DNA of 23,220 nt from Gemmatimonadota bacterium. GTDB lineage: Bacteria > Gemmatimonadota > Gemmatimonadetes > Gemmatimonadales > GWC2-71-9. The notes beneath the pieces were generated by a model, which was not told where the DNA came from, searched no databases, and worked only from the letters and a program-made list of their open reading frames with translations. Shown here one piece after another: positions 1 to 7,614 of this stretch (position 1 is its first letter; every line of letters starts with the position of its first letter). Location of the stretch: assembly GCA_025361465.1 (NCBI GenBank), contig JANYAG010000075.1, positions 1 to 23,220 on the forward strand, read 5' to 3'. The translations under genes were made by a program, and so were the position numbers.

Positions 1-1760
1 GCGTGGCGCCCCGGCGGGCTCGCCAGGTAGTCTTCGGTGCTCATCCCGGCCTGGCGGGCTGCCGCGCCCAGCCGCCGCTCCACTTCGGTGCCCCAATAGA
101 TGGCGAGCGACGTCGCAATCGAGTTCACACCCCAGCGGAAGTCCCACGGTCGCAGCTCGTCGATCTGATCGGCGAGGCGGCGCTTGAGCGTATCATCCTT
201 GGCGAGGCCGTCCCACGCCTTGAGCAACGCGGGAATCGGTTTCTCGAACCATGGCATGTAGCTGTCGAATCCTGCCGCCGTGAGTGCTGACAGCGAGAAA
301 TCGGTTCGGCCGGGGAGCACCTTGAGCGCGTGAGCGCCGCGTGGGGACTCCGAGGTTCCGGTCTCCACATACTGCGGGAACCTTTCCCGCTTCGGGCTGT
401 CGGGGCCGGCGGCGGACCATGGCCAATTGTTCGAATTGTAGACGAAGCCGCTGGAGGGATTCAGGACGTTTGGCGTCTCGGCAAAGGACAGCAATCCGTG
501 ATAATCCGTGGCGGGGTTGCTGCCGTCGACGGGGCGCGTCCAATCGAACGCCGTGTCGCGCTTCGGGATGTAGTTGGAGTGCAGGTACGCCACATTGCCC
601 TTGGCGTCGGCGAAGAGGGTGTTGTTCGACGAATTGGTGTGCAGCTCCATGATCTTCACGAATGCGTCATAGTCCCGCGCCTTGGTGCGGCTGTAGGACT
701 GGATCAGCGCCTTCACCGGGCTGTTCATCAGGGAGGTGGTGATCCATCGGTCTCCGACCTTGCGGACGACGGGGCCATGCTGGGTGAAGAACGCGGTGAA
801 CGTCTTCTGCGCCATCCCGCCGGGCGTCCGGTAGGACACCGTGATGTTCCGGGAGCTCACCGGCAGCTCGGCCGCCCCGTGACGGAAGTACCAGCGGTCG
901 TCGCGCTGCGAGACCGTTTCGAGGAACTCGTCGACGTTGTCGACGCCGCTCGAGGTGTGCATCCACCCGGCCGTGGCATTAAACCCCTGGTAGATGAAGA
1001 ACTGGCCCCAGGTGACCGCGCCGTAGGCGTTGAGCCCCTCGTCACTCCTCATCTGCAGTTCGGAGCGGAAGAAGAACGAGGTGTGCGGATTGATGTAGAG
1101 CAGGGCGCGATGATTGGTCGTGTTCGCCGGGGCAATGGCGATGCCGTTTGAGCCGGTGGGTTCACGCAGCAACCCATCTTCGACTGGTGCCGGTTTCTCC
1201 CCCCCGCCGCGGCGCCGCCCGGCCGGCGTGACGCCGCCATAGAACGACGCGAGCTGCCCCACATTGATGCGCTCAATGTCGCCGCCGATGCTGCCCTCTG
1301 TGAAGCTCAGCGCCATCCACGGCTCGAACCGGGTGATCACCTTTGGCCGGACCGCCGGATGCTTCGCGAGATAGAAATTGAGCCCATCGGCCCACGCCTC
1401 CATCAGTCCACGCAACCACGTCGGGCTCTCGCCATACATCCGCTTCAGGGAGTCCGGATCGATGAATAGCTTCATCCGGAGATCCTGCCAGATCGCTGAT
1501 TCCCCTTCTGCTTCTGCCGTGCGTCCCAGCGCGGTGAGATAGTTGGTCTCGATGCGATTGAAGTCATCCTCAGCCTGGGCGTAGATCATCCCGAACACGG
1601 CGTCGGCGTCGGTCTTGCCATGAATGTGGGCGATGCCCCAGTCATCGCGGGTGATGGTGACGTTCGCAGCATGCCGGGCGTGCCGGGCGGCCTCCTGGGC
1701 GGGCAACGCCGCAACCAAGGTCCCGAGGGCCAGGAGGAGGAAGATCGTTGGCTTGGTCAT
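1..1760 (-). CDS. Penicillin acylase family protein (Ntn hydrolase), C-terminus beyond window
   Basis: The reading frame is open from an ATG at 1760 to the window edge (586 codons), so the C-terminus is missing. The start is followed by a Sec-type signal peptide (MTKPTIFLLLALGTLVAALPAQ), so the protein is probably exported. The fold call rests on an N-terminal ITRDDWGIAHIHG segment, typical of the acylase alpha chain, and on a PTGSNGIAIAP motif at about residues 201-211. In penicillin, cephalosporin and acyl-homoserine-lactone acylases the precursor is cut just before such a serine, which becomes the N-terminal nucleophile; here it is Ser204. Further family-like segments follow, such as YINPHTSFFFRSEL and FFTQHGPVV. 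The substrate cannot be read from the sequence: amide antibiotics, acyl-homoserine lactones or other acyl amides are all possible. The gene lies 84 bp downstream of the regulator gene on the same strand and could be cotranscribed with it. The ribosome binding site is weak. Confidence 0.88.
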   Translation of the reverse strand, partial: MTKPTIFLLLALGTLVAALPAQEAARHARHAANVTITRDDWGIAHIHGKTDADAVFGMIYAQAEDDFNRIETNYLTALGRTAEAEGESAIWQDLRMKLFIDPDSLKRMYGESPTWLRGLMEAWADGLNFYLAKHPAVRPKVITRFEPWMALSFTEGSIGGDIERINVGQLASFYGGVTPAGRRRGGGEKPAPVEDGLLREPTGSNGIAIAPANTTNHRALLYINPHTSFFFRSELQMRSDEGLNAYGAVTWGQFFIYQGFNATAGWMHTSSGVDNVDEFLETVSQRDDRWYFRHGAAELPVSSRNITVSYRTPGGMAQKTFTAFFTQHGPVVRKVGDRWITTSLMNSPVKALIQSYSRTKARDYDAFVKIMELHTNSSNNTLFADAKGNVAYLHSNYIPKRDTAFDWTRPVDGSNPATDYHGLLSFAETPNVLNPSSGFVYNSNNWPWSAAGPDSPKRERFPQYVETGTSESPRGAHALKVLPGRTDFSLSALTAAGFDSYMPWFEKPIPALLKAWDGLAKDDTLKRRLADQIDELRPWDFRWGVNSIATSLAIYWGTEVERRLGAAARQAGMSTEDYLASPPGRH

Positions 1761-1844
1761 GCACTATTCCGAGGAGAGAAGGACCAACCCGACGATGGGG
1801 GTGTTCGTCGGCGGCAAGGAGATTCAATATGGCCGGTCGTGAGC

Positions 1845-4800
1845 CTATCTGGCGAGATCAGTCCACCTGATGTCCGTCCGGACGCCCTTCCAGACTTGCA
1901 GCGGACCGTGGATCAGCTTCACGCCAGCCGACTCGTCGCCGAGCCAGAGCCGATAGGCTCCGTCGAGGGGCACCGGCTCCCTTGACAGCCAGAGCACCCG
2001 GCCGTTGATGGCGATGCCGCAGCGACCATCAGGAAGGATCTGCACCCGCAGTGTCCACCAGGCACCGGTCCGCATCGCGAGGGCTTCCTTGCCGAGGTCG
2101 AGCGCCTCCGTGATGCTGCCGTACAGCGCAGTTCTGGTCGACCCCCATCGCCCTTCCAGCGGGAAGACAATGCCGCACATCGACACGGTCGTGCCTACCG
2201 TCGGCGGAGCCTTCTGGTGGTCGGCCCGCTCGAAGGTCGGCGGATCGAGGCCCGCCAGGAACATGACCTTCATGCGCTGGTGCTGCGCGGCGGTCAGCGG
2301 GGTACTGATGCGTACCTCCAGCCCGAGGCCATCCCGCGCCGAGAGTGCATCACGAAGGATCGCCATGCTGGGGTAGACGCCATCCCCTCGACTCCACAAG
2401 CCGCGGATTCCCTGGGGGCCGGCCGTCACGAGCGGAGTCGGATCGCCCCATGGCAGCCACCGGCGGAGCCAGTCGGCATCCCACCGTTCATCCAGTACGG
2501 TGATGGGCGCCTTGCCAACAACCTTGATATGCTTGATTGCCTTACGCCAACCGGCGAGCGTGGCGCTAACCTGCACCTCACCCGGCGTGCGGACCCGGAT
2601 TTCGCCTGTGGAGTCGACGGTCGCAATCGAGGTATCACCCGAGCTCCATTCCACCGGCGCGCGAATCGGAATCTCGGTGCCTGTGGCGGTCAGCGCTTTC
2701 ACCGACAGCTGCGTCCCGATGCCAGGCAGGACCGTGGTCACCGAGTCGCGGAACTCCAGGTGGTCGATCAGCCACGACCGATCCGGTTTCCCCTCCCACC
2801 AGCGCAATCCGTCGCGGAGCTGGCCTGGTCCGGCGACCGGTCGTGCCTTGCCTGGGGCATCGATCGGCAGCACCATGTCGCGAAGACCGACCATGCCATC
2901 AAGACGTGCCGACACGGCGACCCAGCGTCGGTCGGGACTCAGGCGCGGCTGGAGCACATACGGGGCGAGGATGGTGGTGCGATTGTCGCGGAGCCAGTCG
3001 TACCTGACCAGCGGTTGGGCTCCTGATTCTTCCGTGGTGAGCGCCAGTTCGTCAAGGCCGGTCCACCCGAGCAGCCATGCGATCGGTTGCCCGCCGATGA
3101 GGCGACATTCGGGTTCGTGCTGCCCGTCGATCGTGGTGACGCAGAGCTGCTGCGGATCAATCATCGAGGCCCGGATAAACGCCACCCGTGTCCCATCAGG
3201 GGAAACAAAGGGGCTGTTGTCCTGCGCCGGGCCATGGGTGATCTGTCGCGCCGCCCCAGTGGCGGTGTCGAAGACGGCAATGTCATAGTCGGCATCGCCC
3301 ATCGGTGACCAGCGATTCGTTTGGCCAATGAGCGCCGAGCCGTCGGGAAGCCAGCCCTGCACCAGATCATCACGAGCCTGCGACGTGAGCCGGCGAGTCC
3401 CGGCCGGAGTGCGGATCCAGATGTCGAGGGTGGTGCTGTCTCCCGAGTCCTTGATCCATGCCACCGACCGGCCGTCCGGCGAGATGGCAGGGGAAAGCCC
3501 GGTGTAGGTGCGAGCAGCATCGCCCATGGTGCTCGGCACCGCCGACGGCGTGAGGGGCGTACTGGTCCCATTCCACTCCCCTGGGCGCAGGAGCACTCCG
3601 CTGGTGGTGCCGGTGGAATCCACATACACCAGGCGCTGCAGGGCGGCTTCGTCATTGTGCCGCACGACGCGCGCGACCAACAGCAGCAACGGCAGGGCCA
3701 GCAGGACGCCCGCCGCGACGGTCTGCCGTGCCATGGACCAAAGGCCGAACCGCCAGGCGAGGGGAAGACTCCGGACCAGCGCGCCCACCCTCGCCGACGC
3801 CGACTCCTCGCCGATCAACTCGGCGGCGATTTCGCCGAAGCTGCGGCGATCGCCTCGCCGGCGTGCTGTCACGGCATACCGCCGGTGCACTTGCTGGACC
3901 TTGTGGCCATCGCCGGAAGACACGAAGTGGCGTGCCGCACGGAGCAGGTCGTCCGCATCTGTGCCGGTGGCCCGACCGTAGTACTCGCCGATCGTCCGAT
4001 CCGCGATGAGGCGTTGTTCCGCGGTCAGCGCCGTGCGGGACGCCGCCGCGATTTCGTCGTGCGCCGCACACCAGCCGATGCCCGTGTTGGCCACCAATCC
4101 CTGATGCTCCAGCGGCCGTAAGCTGTCGGCGAACGCCTCCGGTGCCTGGCCGGCCGCGTGGGCAAGAGGGTCTATCAAGAGCGGAGTGCCTGCCGTCGAG
4201 AGCAGGGCCAGCAACCACGATTGGGCCGAGGGTAGTGTCCGCACTCGTTCACGGAGTGCCTCACCCGCCTGGAGGATCGAGCGAAGACGCTCGTCGTCAA
4301 GGCAATGCCACTCGTTCCGCTCAAGGGAGAGTGTTCCCTGGTCAAGTGCGAGTCGCAGCGTCTCGAGCACCAGCAGTGGCGAACCGCCGGTTGCTTGATG
4401 CAGGCCCGTGATGAAGCCGGCACTCCATGATTCGTGTGGTGGCAGCGTGCCGAGTGCCGACACCAGGCTCGAGAGCTGCTCGCGGGTCAGCGCGGGGAGC
4501 GGCAGGACCGCGCACCCCTCGTCCACCGGCTGGCGCTCGGGCCGGGCGGCGGTGATGCAGAGCACGTGCGTGCCCTCGAGTCGGCTGAACAATCCTTCGA
4601 GTACGCGGTAGGATGGTCGATCGATCCAGTGGAGATCGTCAATGGCCAGCACGAATGGCTGCTCATCCGCGACGGACTGCACCAGATCCACCAGCGCGAT
4701 GATGCGTCGGCGCAGCGCTTCTTCACCCTGAGCCGAATCTGCCGCGGATGTGAACTGGCTCGACAGGGCAGGGTTGAGCGCGACGAGCGTTGACGCCGAT

Positions 4801-5849
4801 GCCGGTGCCATGCCGGCTGAACCGGGCAGTGCGGCAATCGCCGACGCGACGTCGGCGGCGAAGGCGTATGGCACCTCGCGATCTCCCGGCGTCCCGCGAA
4901 CCTGGATCACCCGGGCGCCCACGGCGGCCAAGCGAATGCACGCGTCGCGCAGCAGTCGTGACTTGCCGAAGCCGGCGGGGGCGCTCAGGTGCAGGTGTTT
5001 CGCGCGGCCAGTGCGGGCGGCCTCCCAGGCCGAAGTGATTGCGGAGAACTCCCGCTCGCGACCCGTGAGCTCGGCCATCAGGCCGACCGTCGGATCATCC
5101 TCAGCCCTGGGCGAGAGGCCGCGCGCTCGTGCCACCAACGCCCGCGTCGACGCCTCGAGCGTGATCCCCCCCGCTTCCGCCCAGCGTTCGAGCGCCTCGG
5201 CTTCGACCGCGGCCGCGACGAAGTCGCGCCCCGCGATCACCGCTTCGAGCACCAGTCGCCATGCCCCCTCGTTGTCGGGAACCAGGTCGCGCACCCGCCG
5301 GGCCAGACGTTGCCCCTCCTTGAATCGCGACTCATTGAGCTGGCGGCGCACCAGCAAGTCCGCGCTCCTCAGGAAGGCCGTCTGCAGCCGTTCGCGTTCG
5401 AGATCAGCCCAGTGCTCGAAGGCCGCTCCACCGGGCACTCCAAACTGGGGGAGGAAGTGCCCGACGTAGAGCTCGACGGCAGCATCCGTCTCCCCGCCCT
5501 CGAGCTTGGCCAGGAAGCGATTTCGGTCGACGTCGATCGCGTGGCTGAGGGTGAGTTCCTCCGTGCCGACGAGGACCTCTTCCCCGAGAAGCCGCCTGAG
5601 GTAGAAGAGCATCTGCCGCAGGGCACGGCGGGCTCGTTCGGGATCGAGATCGGCCCAAAGGAGGTCGAGAAGGAACTCCCGGGAAGCTCGGCGACCGGGG
5701 GTCAGGGCGAGGTAGACCAGAAGGGCAAACGGCTTCCCCGGGCCGAGCACCGCCTGGAGGCTCCCCGCGGCATAGAGCCCGCTGTCGCCGAGGGTCCGGA
5801 GCGTCAATGCGAGCGGATGATCGGACGGCGGGAGAGACGCAACGGCCAT
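1845..5849 (-). CDS. Transmembrane SARP/BTAD-AAA transcriptional regulator with PD40 propeller, Ig-like and LamG-like C-terminus
   Basis: A single 1334-aa multidomain protein. Residues ~10-95 look like the OmpR-type winged helix of SARP regulators, and ~105-245 like the BTAD helical domain. Residues ~258-500 are an AAA/STAND ATPase with Walker A APAGFGKS (290-297) and Walker B FVLAIDDLHWID (399-410). A helical region leads to one strongly hydrophobic span at ~711-729. Beyond it are PD40/TolB-type blades (SPAISPDGRSVAW at 786, SPFVSPDGTRVAF at 879, LSPDRRWVAVS at 970), a BIG2-like Ig domain (~1040-1112, VEWSSGDTSIATVDSTGEI) and a LamG/concanavalin-like C-terminus (~1115-1334). SARPs activate transcription by binding direct heptamer repeats. 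The span suggests a CadC-like membrane-anchored regulator with DNA binding inside and sensing outside; that topology is inferred. The ATG directly abuts a SARP-box-like repeat, and an AGGA lies 9 nt upstream of it. The product could instead be a cytosolic scaffold if the span is buried. Confidence 0.87.
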   Translation of the reverse strand: MAVASLPPSDHPLALTLRTLGDSGLYAAGSLQAVLGPGKPFALLVYLALTPGRRASREFLLDLLWADLDPERARRALRQMLFYLRRLLGEEVLVGTEELTLSHAIDVDRNRFLAKLEGGETDAAVELYVGHFLPQFGVPGGAAFEHWADLERERLQTAFLRSADLLVRRQLNESRFKEGQRLARRVRDLVPDNEGAWRLVLEAVIAGRDFVAAAVEAEALERWAEAGGITLEASTRALVARARGLSPRAEDDPTVGLMAELTGREREFSAITSAWEAARTGRAKHLHLSAPAGFGKSRLLRDACIRLAAVGARVIQVRGTPGDREVPYAFAADVASAIAALPGSAGMAPASASTLVALNPALSSQFTSAADSAQGEEALRRRIIALVDLVQSVADEQPFVLAIDDLHWIDRPSYRVLEGLFSRLEGTHVLCITAARPERQPVDEGCAVLPLPALTREQLSSLVSALGTLPPHESWSAGFITGLHQATGGSPLLVLETLRLALDQGTLSLERNEWHCLDDERLRSILQAGEALRERVRTLPSAQSWLLALLSTAGTPLLIDPLAHAAGQAPEAFADSLRPLEHQGLVANTGIGWCAAHDEIAAASRTALTAEQRLIADRTIGEYYGRATGTDADDLLRAARHFVSSGDGHKVQQVHRRYAVTARRRGDRRSFGEIAAELIGEESASARVGALVRSLPLAWRFGLWSMARQTVAAGVLLALPLLLLVARVVRHNDEAALQRLVYVDSTGTTSGVLLRPGEWNGTSTPLTPSAVPSTMGDAARTYTGLSPAISPDGRSVAWIKDSGDSTTLDIWIRTPAGTRRLTSQARDDLVQGWLPDGSALIGQTNRWSPMGDADYDIAVFDTATGAARQITHGPAQDNSPFVSPDGTRVAFIRASMIDPQQLCVTTIDGQHEPECRLIGGQPIAWLLGWTGLDELALTTEESGAQPLVRYDWLRDNRTTILAPYVLQPRLSPDRRWVAVSARLDGMVGLRDMVLPIDAPGKARPVAGPGQLRDGLRWWEGKPDRSWLIDHLEFRDSVTTVLPGIGTQLSVKALTATGTEIPIRAPVEWSSGDTSIATVDSTGEIRVRTPGEVQVSATLAGWRKAIKHIKVVGKAPITVLDERWDADWLRRWLPWGDPTPLVTAGPQGIRGLWSRGDGVYPSMAILRDALSARDGLGLEVRISTPLTAAQHQRMKVMFLAGLDPPTFERADHQKAPPTVGTTVSMCGIVFPLEGRWGSTRTALYGSITEALDLGKEALAMRTGAWWTLRVQILPDGRCGIAINGRVLWLSREPVPLDGAYRLWLGDESAGVKLIHGPLQVWKGVRTDIRWTDLAR

Positions 5850-5867
5850 CTAACGGGATCCTAACAG
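5850..5867 (+). promoter_or_regulatory. SARP-box-like direct heptamer repeat, copy A
   Basis: CTAACGG (5850-5856) and CTAACAG (5861-5867) are separated by 4 bp, giving the 11-bp period described for SARP operators. The box touches the start codon of the divergent SARP-type regulator, so it covers that gene's 5' leader and probable ribosome binding site. It also lies upstream of the vestigial ORF at 5978. The second heptamer differs by one base from the perfect pair in copy B, which fits decay beside a dead gene. Binding by the adjacent regulator, and autoregulation, are inferences. Confidence 0.55.
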
Positions 5868-5886
5868 GCGAGGAGGCGCAATCAAT

Positions 5887-5929
5887 ACGGAGTCATTGGG
5901 TAGCGGATCTGCGGAAACTACCGATCCGT
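5887..5929 (+). other. Hairpin in leader, copy A
   Basis: ACGGA (5887-5891) pairs with TCCGT (5925-5929) outside an inner GGTAG (5899-5903)/CTACC (5918-5922) stem. The equivalent place in copy B forms a longer hairpin whose outer arms have a different sequence but still pair. A GC-rich stem (GGGGC...GCCCC) follows at about 5937-5952. It may be a structured 5' leader or a dyad operator; the sequence alone does not decide. Confidence 0.45.
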
Positions 5930-5977
5930 TCGTGGGGGGGCAACGCAGCCCCTCCCCGCCACTTCCGGAGGCATCCC

Positions 5978-6091
5978 ATGGTAGCGCCCACCCATCCCCG
6001 ATTCACTGTTCGCGGCTTCGCCCTGTTGGCCATGGCCGCGGCGACGTTCAACGATGGAACGGCGCGGACGGGTCATCGGGTGTCGCAGTAA
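5978..6091 (+). pseudogene. Collapsed remnant of a tandem lipoprotein paralogue (37 codons)
   Basis: The ORF starts at an ATG with a good ribosome site (CCGGAGG, 8 nt upstream) and reads a signal-peptide-like N-terminus (MVAPTHPRFTVRGFALLAMAA) fused directly to ATFNDGTARTGHRVSQ and a stop. The first part matches the start of the lipoprotein at 6268. The last 53 nt (6039-6091) match the last 53 nt of that gene (7502-7554) at about 46 positions. About 1.17 kb of the middle is absent, and the join lies in a short GCCGC/CGGCGAC sequence shared by both ends. The lipobox Cys is lost at the junction. The reading frame is intact across the deletion, so a small secreted peptide is possible, but a degenerate gene is the simpler reading. 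Confidence 0.75.
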
Positions 6092-6144
6092 TGGGAGGAG
6101 CGGGCTGGCGGAGACTGGGCTTCCCGGGGCGCTACAGCGGCCAT

Positions 6145-6177
6145 CTAACGGGACCCTAACGGGCAAGGATGCATAAT
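6145..6177 (+). promoter_or_regulatory. Predicted SARP-dependent promoter of the lipoprotein gene
   Basis: Two perfect CTAACGG heptamers (6145-6151, 6156-6162) are spaced by 4 bp (11-bp period), followed after 9 bp by CATAAT (6172-6177), a good -10 match. No -35-like hexamer is needed if the repeats serve as activator site. In characterised Streptomyces SARP promoters the downstream heptamer sits about 8 bp from the -10, so the geometry agrees closely. Transcription would start near 6184, giving an ~85-nt leader. The likely activator is the divergent regulator ending its 5' side at 5849; this is inferred from family and adjacency. Confidence 0.6.
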
Positions 6178-6242
6178 GGACTGATTTGGTAGCAGATCCG
6201 GAGATGCTACCGATCAGTCCCTGAGGGGGCAACGTGGCCCCC
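6178..6242 (+). other. Double-hairpin leader of the lipoprotein gene
   Basis: GGACTGAT (6178-6185) pairs with ATCAGTCC (6213-6220), enclosing GGTAGCA (6188-6194)/TGCTACC (6205-6211), so 15 bp pair with only a TT/G internal loop. A second hairpin follows: GGGGGC (6225-6230), loop AACGTG, GCCCCC (6237-6242). It ends shortly before the CCGAGG ribosome site. There is no T-run, so a plain terminator is unlikely. It may stabilise the mRNA, act as a post-transcriptional control element, or be a dyad protein site at the start of transcription. Confidence 0.55.
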
Positions 6243-6267
6243 GTTCCCGACATTTCCGAGGCATCCC

Positions 6268-7554
6268 ATGGTTGAGCCCACTCATCCCCGATTCTCTATT
6301 GGCGGCCTCGCCCTGCTGGCCCTGGCCGCCTGCGGTGGCGGTAGCCCCACCGGCGCTATCACGCCGCCCCCCCCTCCCCCGCCGACGGTCTACACCGGCC
6401 GGATGATCGACGATCCGGTACAGGGTCTCCACTACGGGACGACGACGAACCCGGCCAATTTTCCTCAGGACTTCAGTCGCATTACCGGCCCGAATGGTGA
6501 GTTCACCTATGGCCCTGGCGAATTCGTGGTCTTCAAGATTGGAAACCTGAACATTGGGAATCTCAGCCTCGCGACCGGTATCTTCACGCCATCAGCAGCG
6601 GCGGCGAATCAGACCCAGTTGCAGGACATCCTTATCCTGCTGCAGTCACTCGACCAGGATGGCAATCCCTACAATGGCATCGTGATACCGGCCGCCGCGG
6701 CGGATGCCTTCAGAGATCCTGCCAATCCCTTCACCGGTCCCACGTTCTGGAGCATGCCTCCCGCCACCTTTGCCTCAAGCGCAAACACGTGGTTGGTGAA
6801 GGCCCAGCAACTGGGTGGGATCACCACCGGCATCATCAGCCCTGCTCAGGCGAGTGCCAACTTTCTTCGCCAATTCCTGCAGCTCTTCGCGACCAGACTG
6901 TGGGGGGGCTCGGACGGTGCCACCTTTGCCCTGGGCCGTTCCGACACCACCGGCCGGTACATCACCGGGCAGGCGGGGCCGGCTGAACCGGGCGCGCACG
7001 CCGGAGTCGAGGCCGGGCAAGTCTTCTCCGCCGGATTCGACAACTTCGGGTGGGTCTGGGGGACGCCGACGCTCACGATCGACACCAACGGGGACTGGGG
7101 ATTCTCCAACCTTCGATCCTGCGAGCGCTTGCGGATCGTCGGCGATTCCGTGAAAGCCATTGACTGCGCCGGTGCCGTCGAGAGCACGACGCCCAAGATG
7201 GAGAACGATCCTGCCGGCATTGTCGGCGCCTGGGCACTCGGCTCGGCGACGAACGTACAGGTGCTGACGCTGGCCTTCTTCAGGAACGGGAAGTTCGCCG
7301 TGCTGGATCCGACGGGCAGCACCGCGACGCCGTCCTGCGGCGGCCCCGGGGTCGAGTTCGGCTCGTACACCTATGACGCCGCAACCAAGATCCTCAAGGT
7401 CTCCAACTTGCTCTACGACACCGACGGCTGCGCCGGGTTGAGTGGTACGGCCGCGGCGACCGCCAGCGGGATGACCTTCACCCTCGGAAGTGCTGCCACG
7501 ACGGCGACGTACAACGATGGCACGGCGCGGACGGTGTATCGCGTGTCGCAGTAG
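6268..7554 (+). CDS. Secreted lipoprotein of unknown function
   Basis: A 428-aa protein with a type II signal peptide: hydrophobic stretch and LAAC lipobox, so Cys22 would be lipidated. A Gly/Ser and poly-Pro linker follows (~23-40). Residues ~41-100 (VYTGRMIDDPVQGLHY ... NGEFTYGPGEFVVFKIGNL) resemble the N-terminal beta module seen in many surface lipoproteins, where 'G-x-F-x-Y-x-x-G-E' precedes 'V-x-F-x-I-G'. The C-terminal part (from ~310: IVGAWALGS, LTLAFFRNGKFAVLD) looks like a small beta-barrel or lipocalin-like strand pattern. No enzyme motif was found. The ATG is supported by CCGAGG 8 nt upstream and by conservation of the start context in copy A. The gene is divergent from the SARP-type regulator and has a SARP-box-like promoter, so it is the regulator's most likely target. 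Confidence 0.8.
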   Translation: MVEPTHPRFSIGGLALLALAACGGGSPTGAITPPPPPPPTVYTGRMIDDPVQGLHYGTTTNPANFPQDFSRITGPNGEFTYGPGEFVVFKIGNLNIGNLSLATGIFTPSAAAANQTQLQDILILLQSLDQDGNPYNGIVIPAAAADAFRDPANPFTGPTFWSMPPATFASSANTWLVKAQQLGGITTGIISPAQASANFLRQFLQLFATRLWGGSDGATFALGRSDTTGRYITGQAGPAEPGAHAGVEAGQVFSAGFDNFGWVWGTPTLTIDTNGDWGFSNLRSCERLRIVGDSVKAIDCAGAVESTTPKMENDPAGIVGAWALGSATNVQVLTLAFFRNGKFAVLDPTGSTATPSCGGPGVEFGSYTYDAATKILKVSNLLYDTDGCAGLSGTAAATASGMTFTLGSAATTATYNDGTARTVYRVSQ

Positions 7555-7614
7555 GTCCGTTGTGGGGTGGTCTGGGGCGGGTGTCTGCGCGACTGCGGCC
7601 GCGGCGCCAAGGCG

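Larger units (their letters stand above)
5841..6039. repeat. Tandem duplication, copy A (control region plus lipoprotein 5' end)
   Basis: This ~199-bp segment is repeated as copy B at 6136-6329. Both contain, in the same order, the sequence around the regulator's start codon (CGGCCATCTAACGGG), a second CTAAC heptamer, a GGTAG...CTACC hairpin, a GGGGC...GCCCC-type hairpin, a GAGG-containing ribosome site, the GGCATCCCATGGT start context and the first ~20 codons of a signal peptide. Copy A is about 5 bp longer, mainly between the heptamers and the hairpin. Because the homology extends through control region and coding start, a whole gene unit was probably duplicated and the first copy later lost its body. 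Confidence 0.85.
6136..6329. repeat. Tandem duplication, copy B (control region plus lipoprotein 5' end)
   Basis: Partner of the repeat at 5841-6039, offset by 290-295 bp. It retains the CGGCCATCTAACGGG segment that in copy A contains the regulator's start codon, although here no regulator gene follows on the minus strand. It ends inside codon 21 of the intact lipoprotein gene, just before the lipobox Cys, exactly where copy A jumps to the gene's 3' end. Confidence 0.85.

Noticed and set aside
1..1760. Naming the acylase as an acyl-homoserine-lactone acylase (quorum quenching)
   Set aside because: The nucleophile motif is shared by the whole penicillin acylase family, the C-terminus is missing, and no signal synthase or receptor is nearby.
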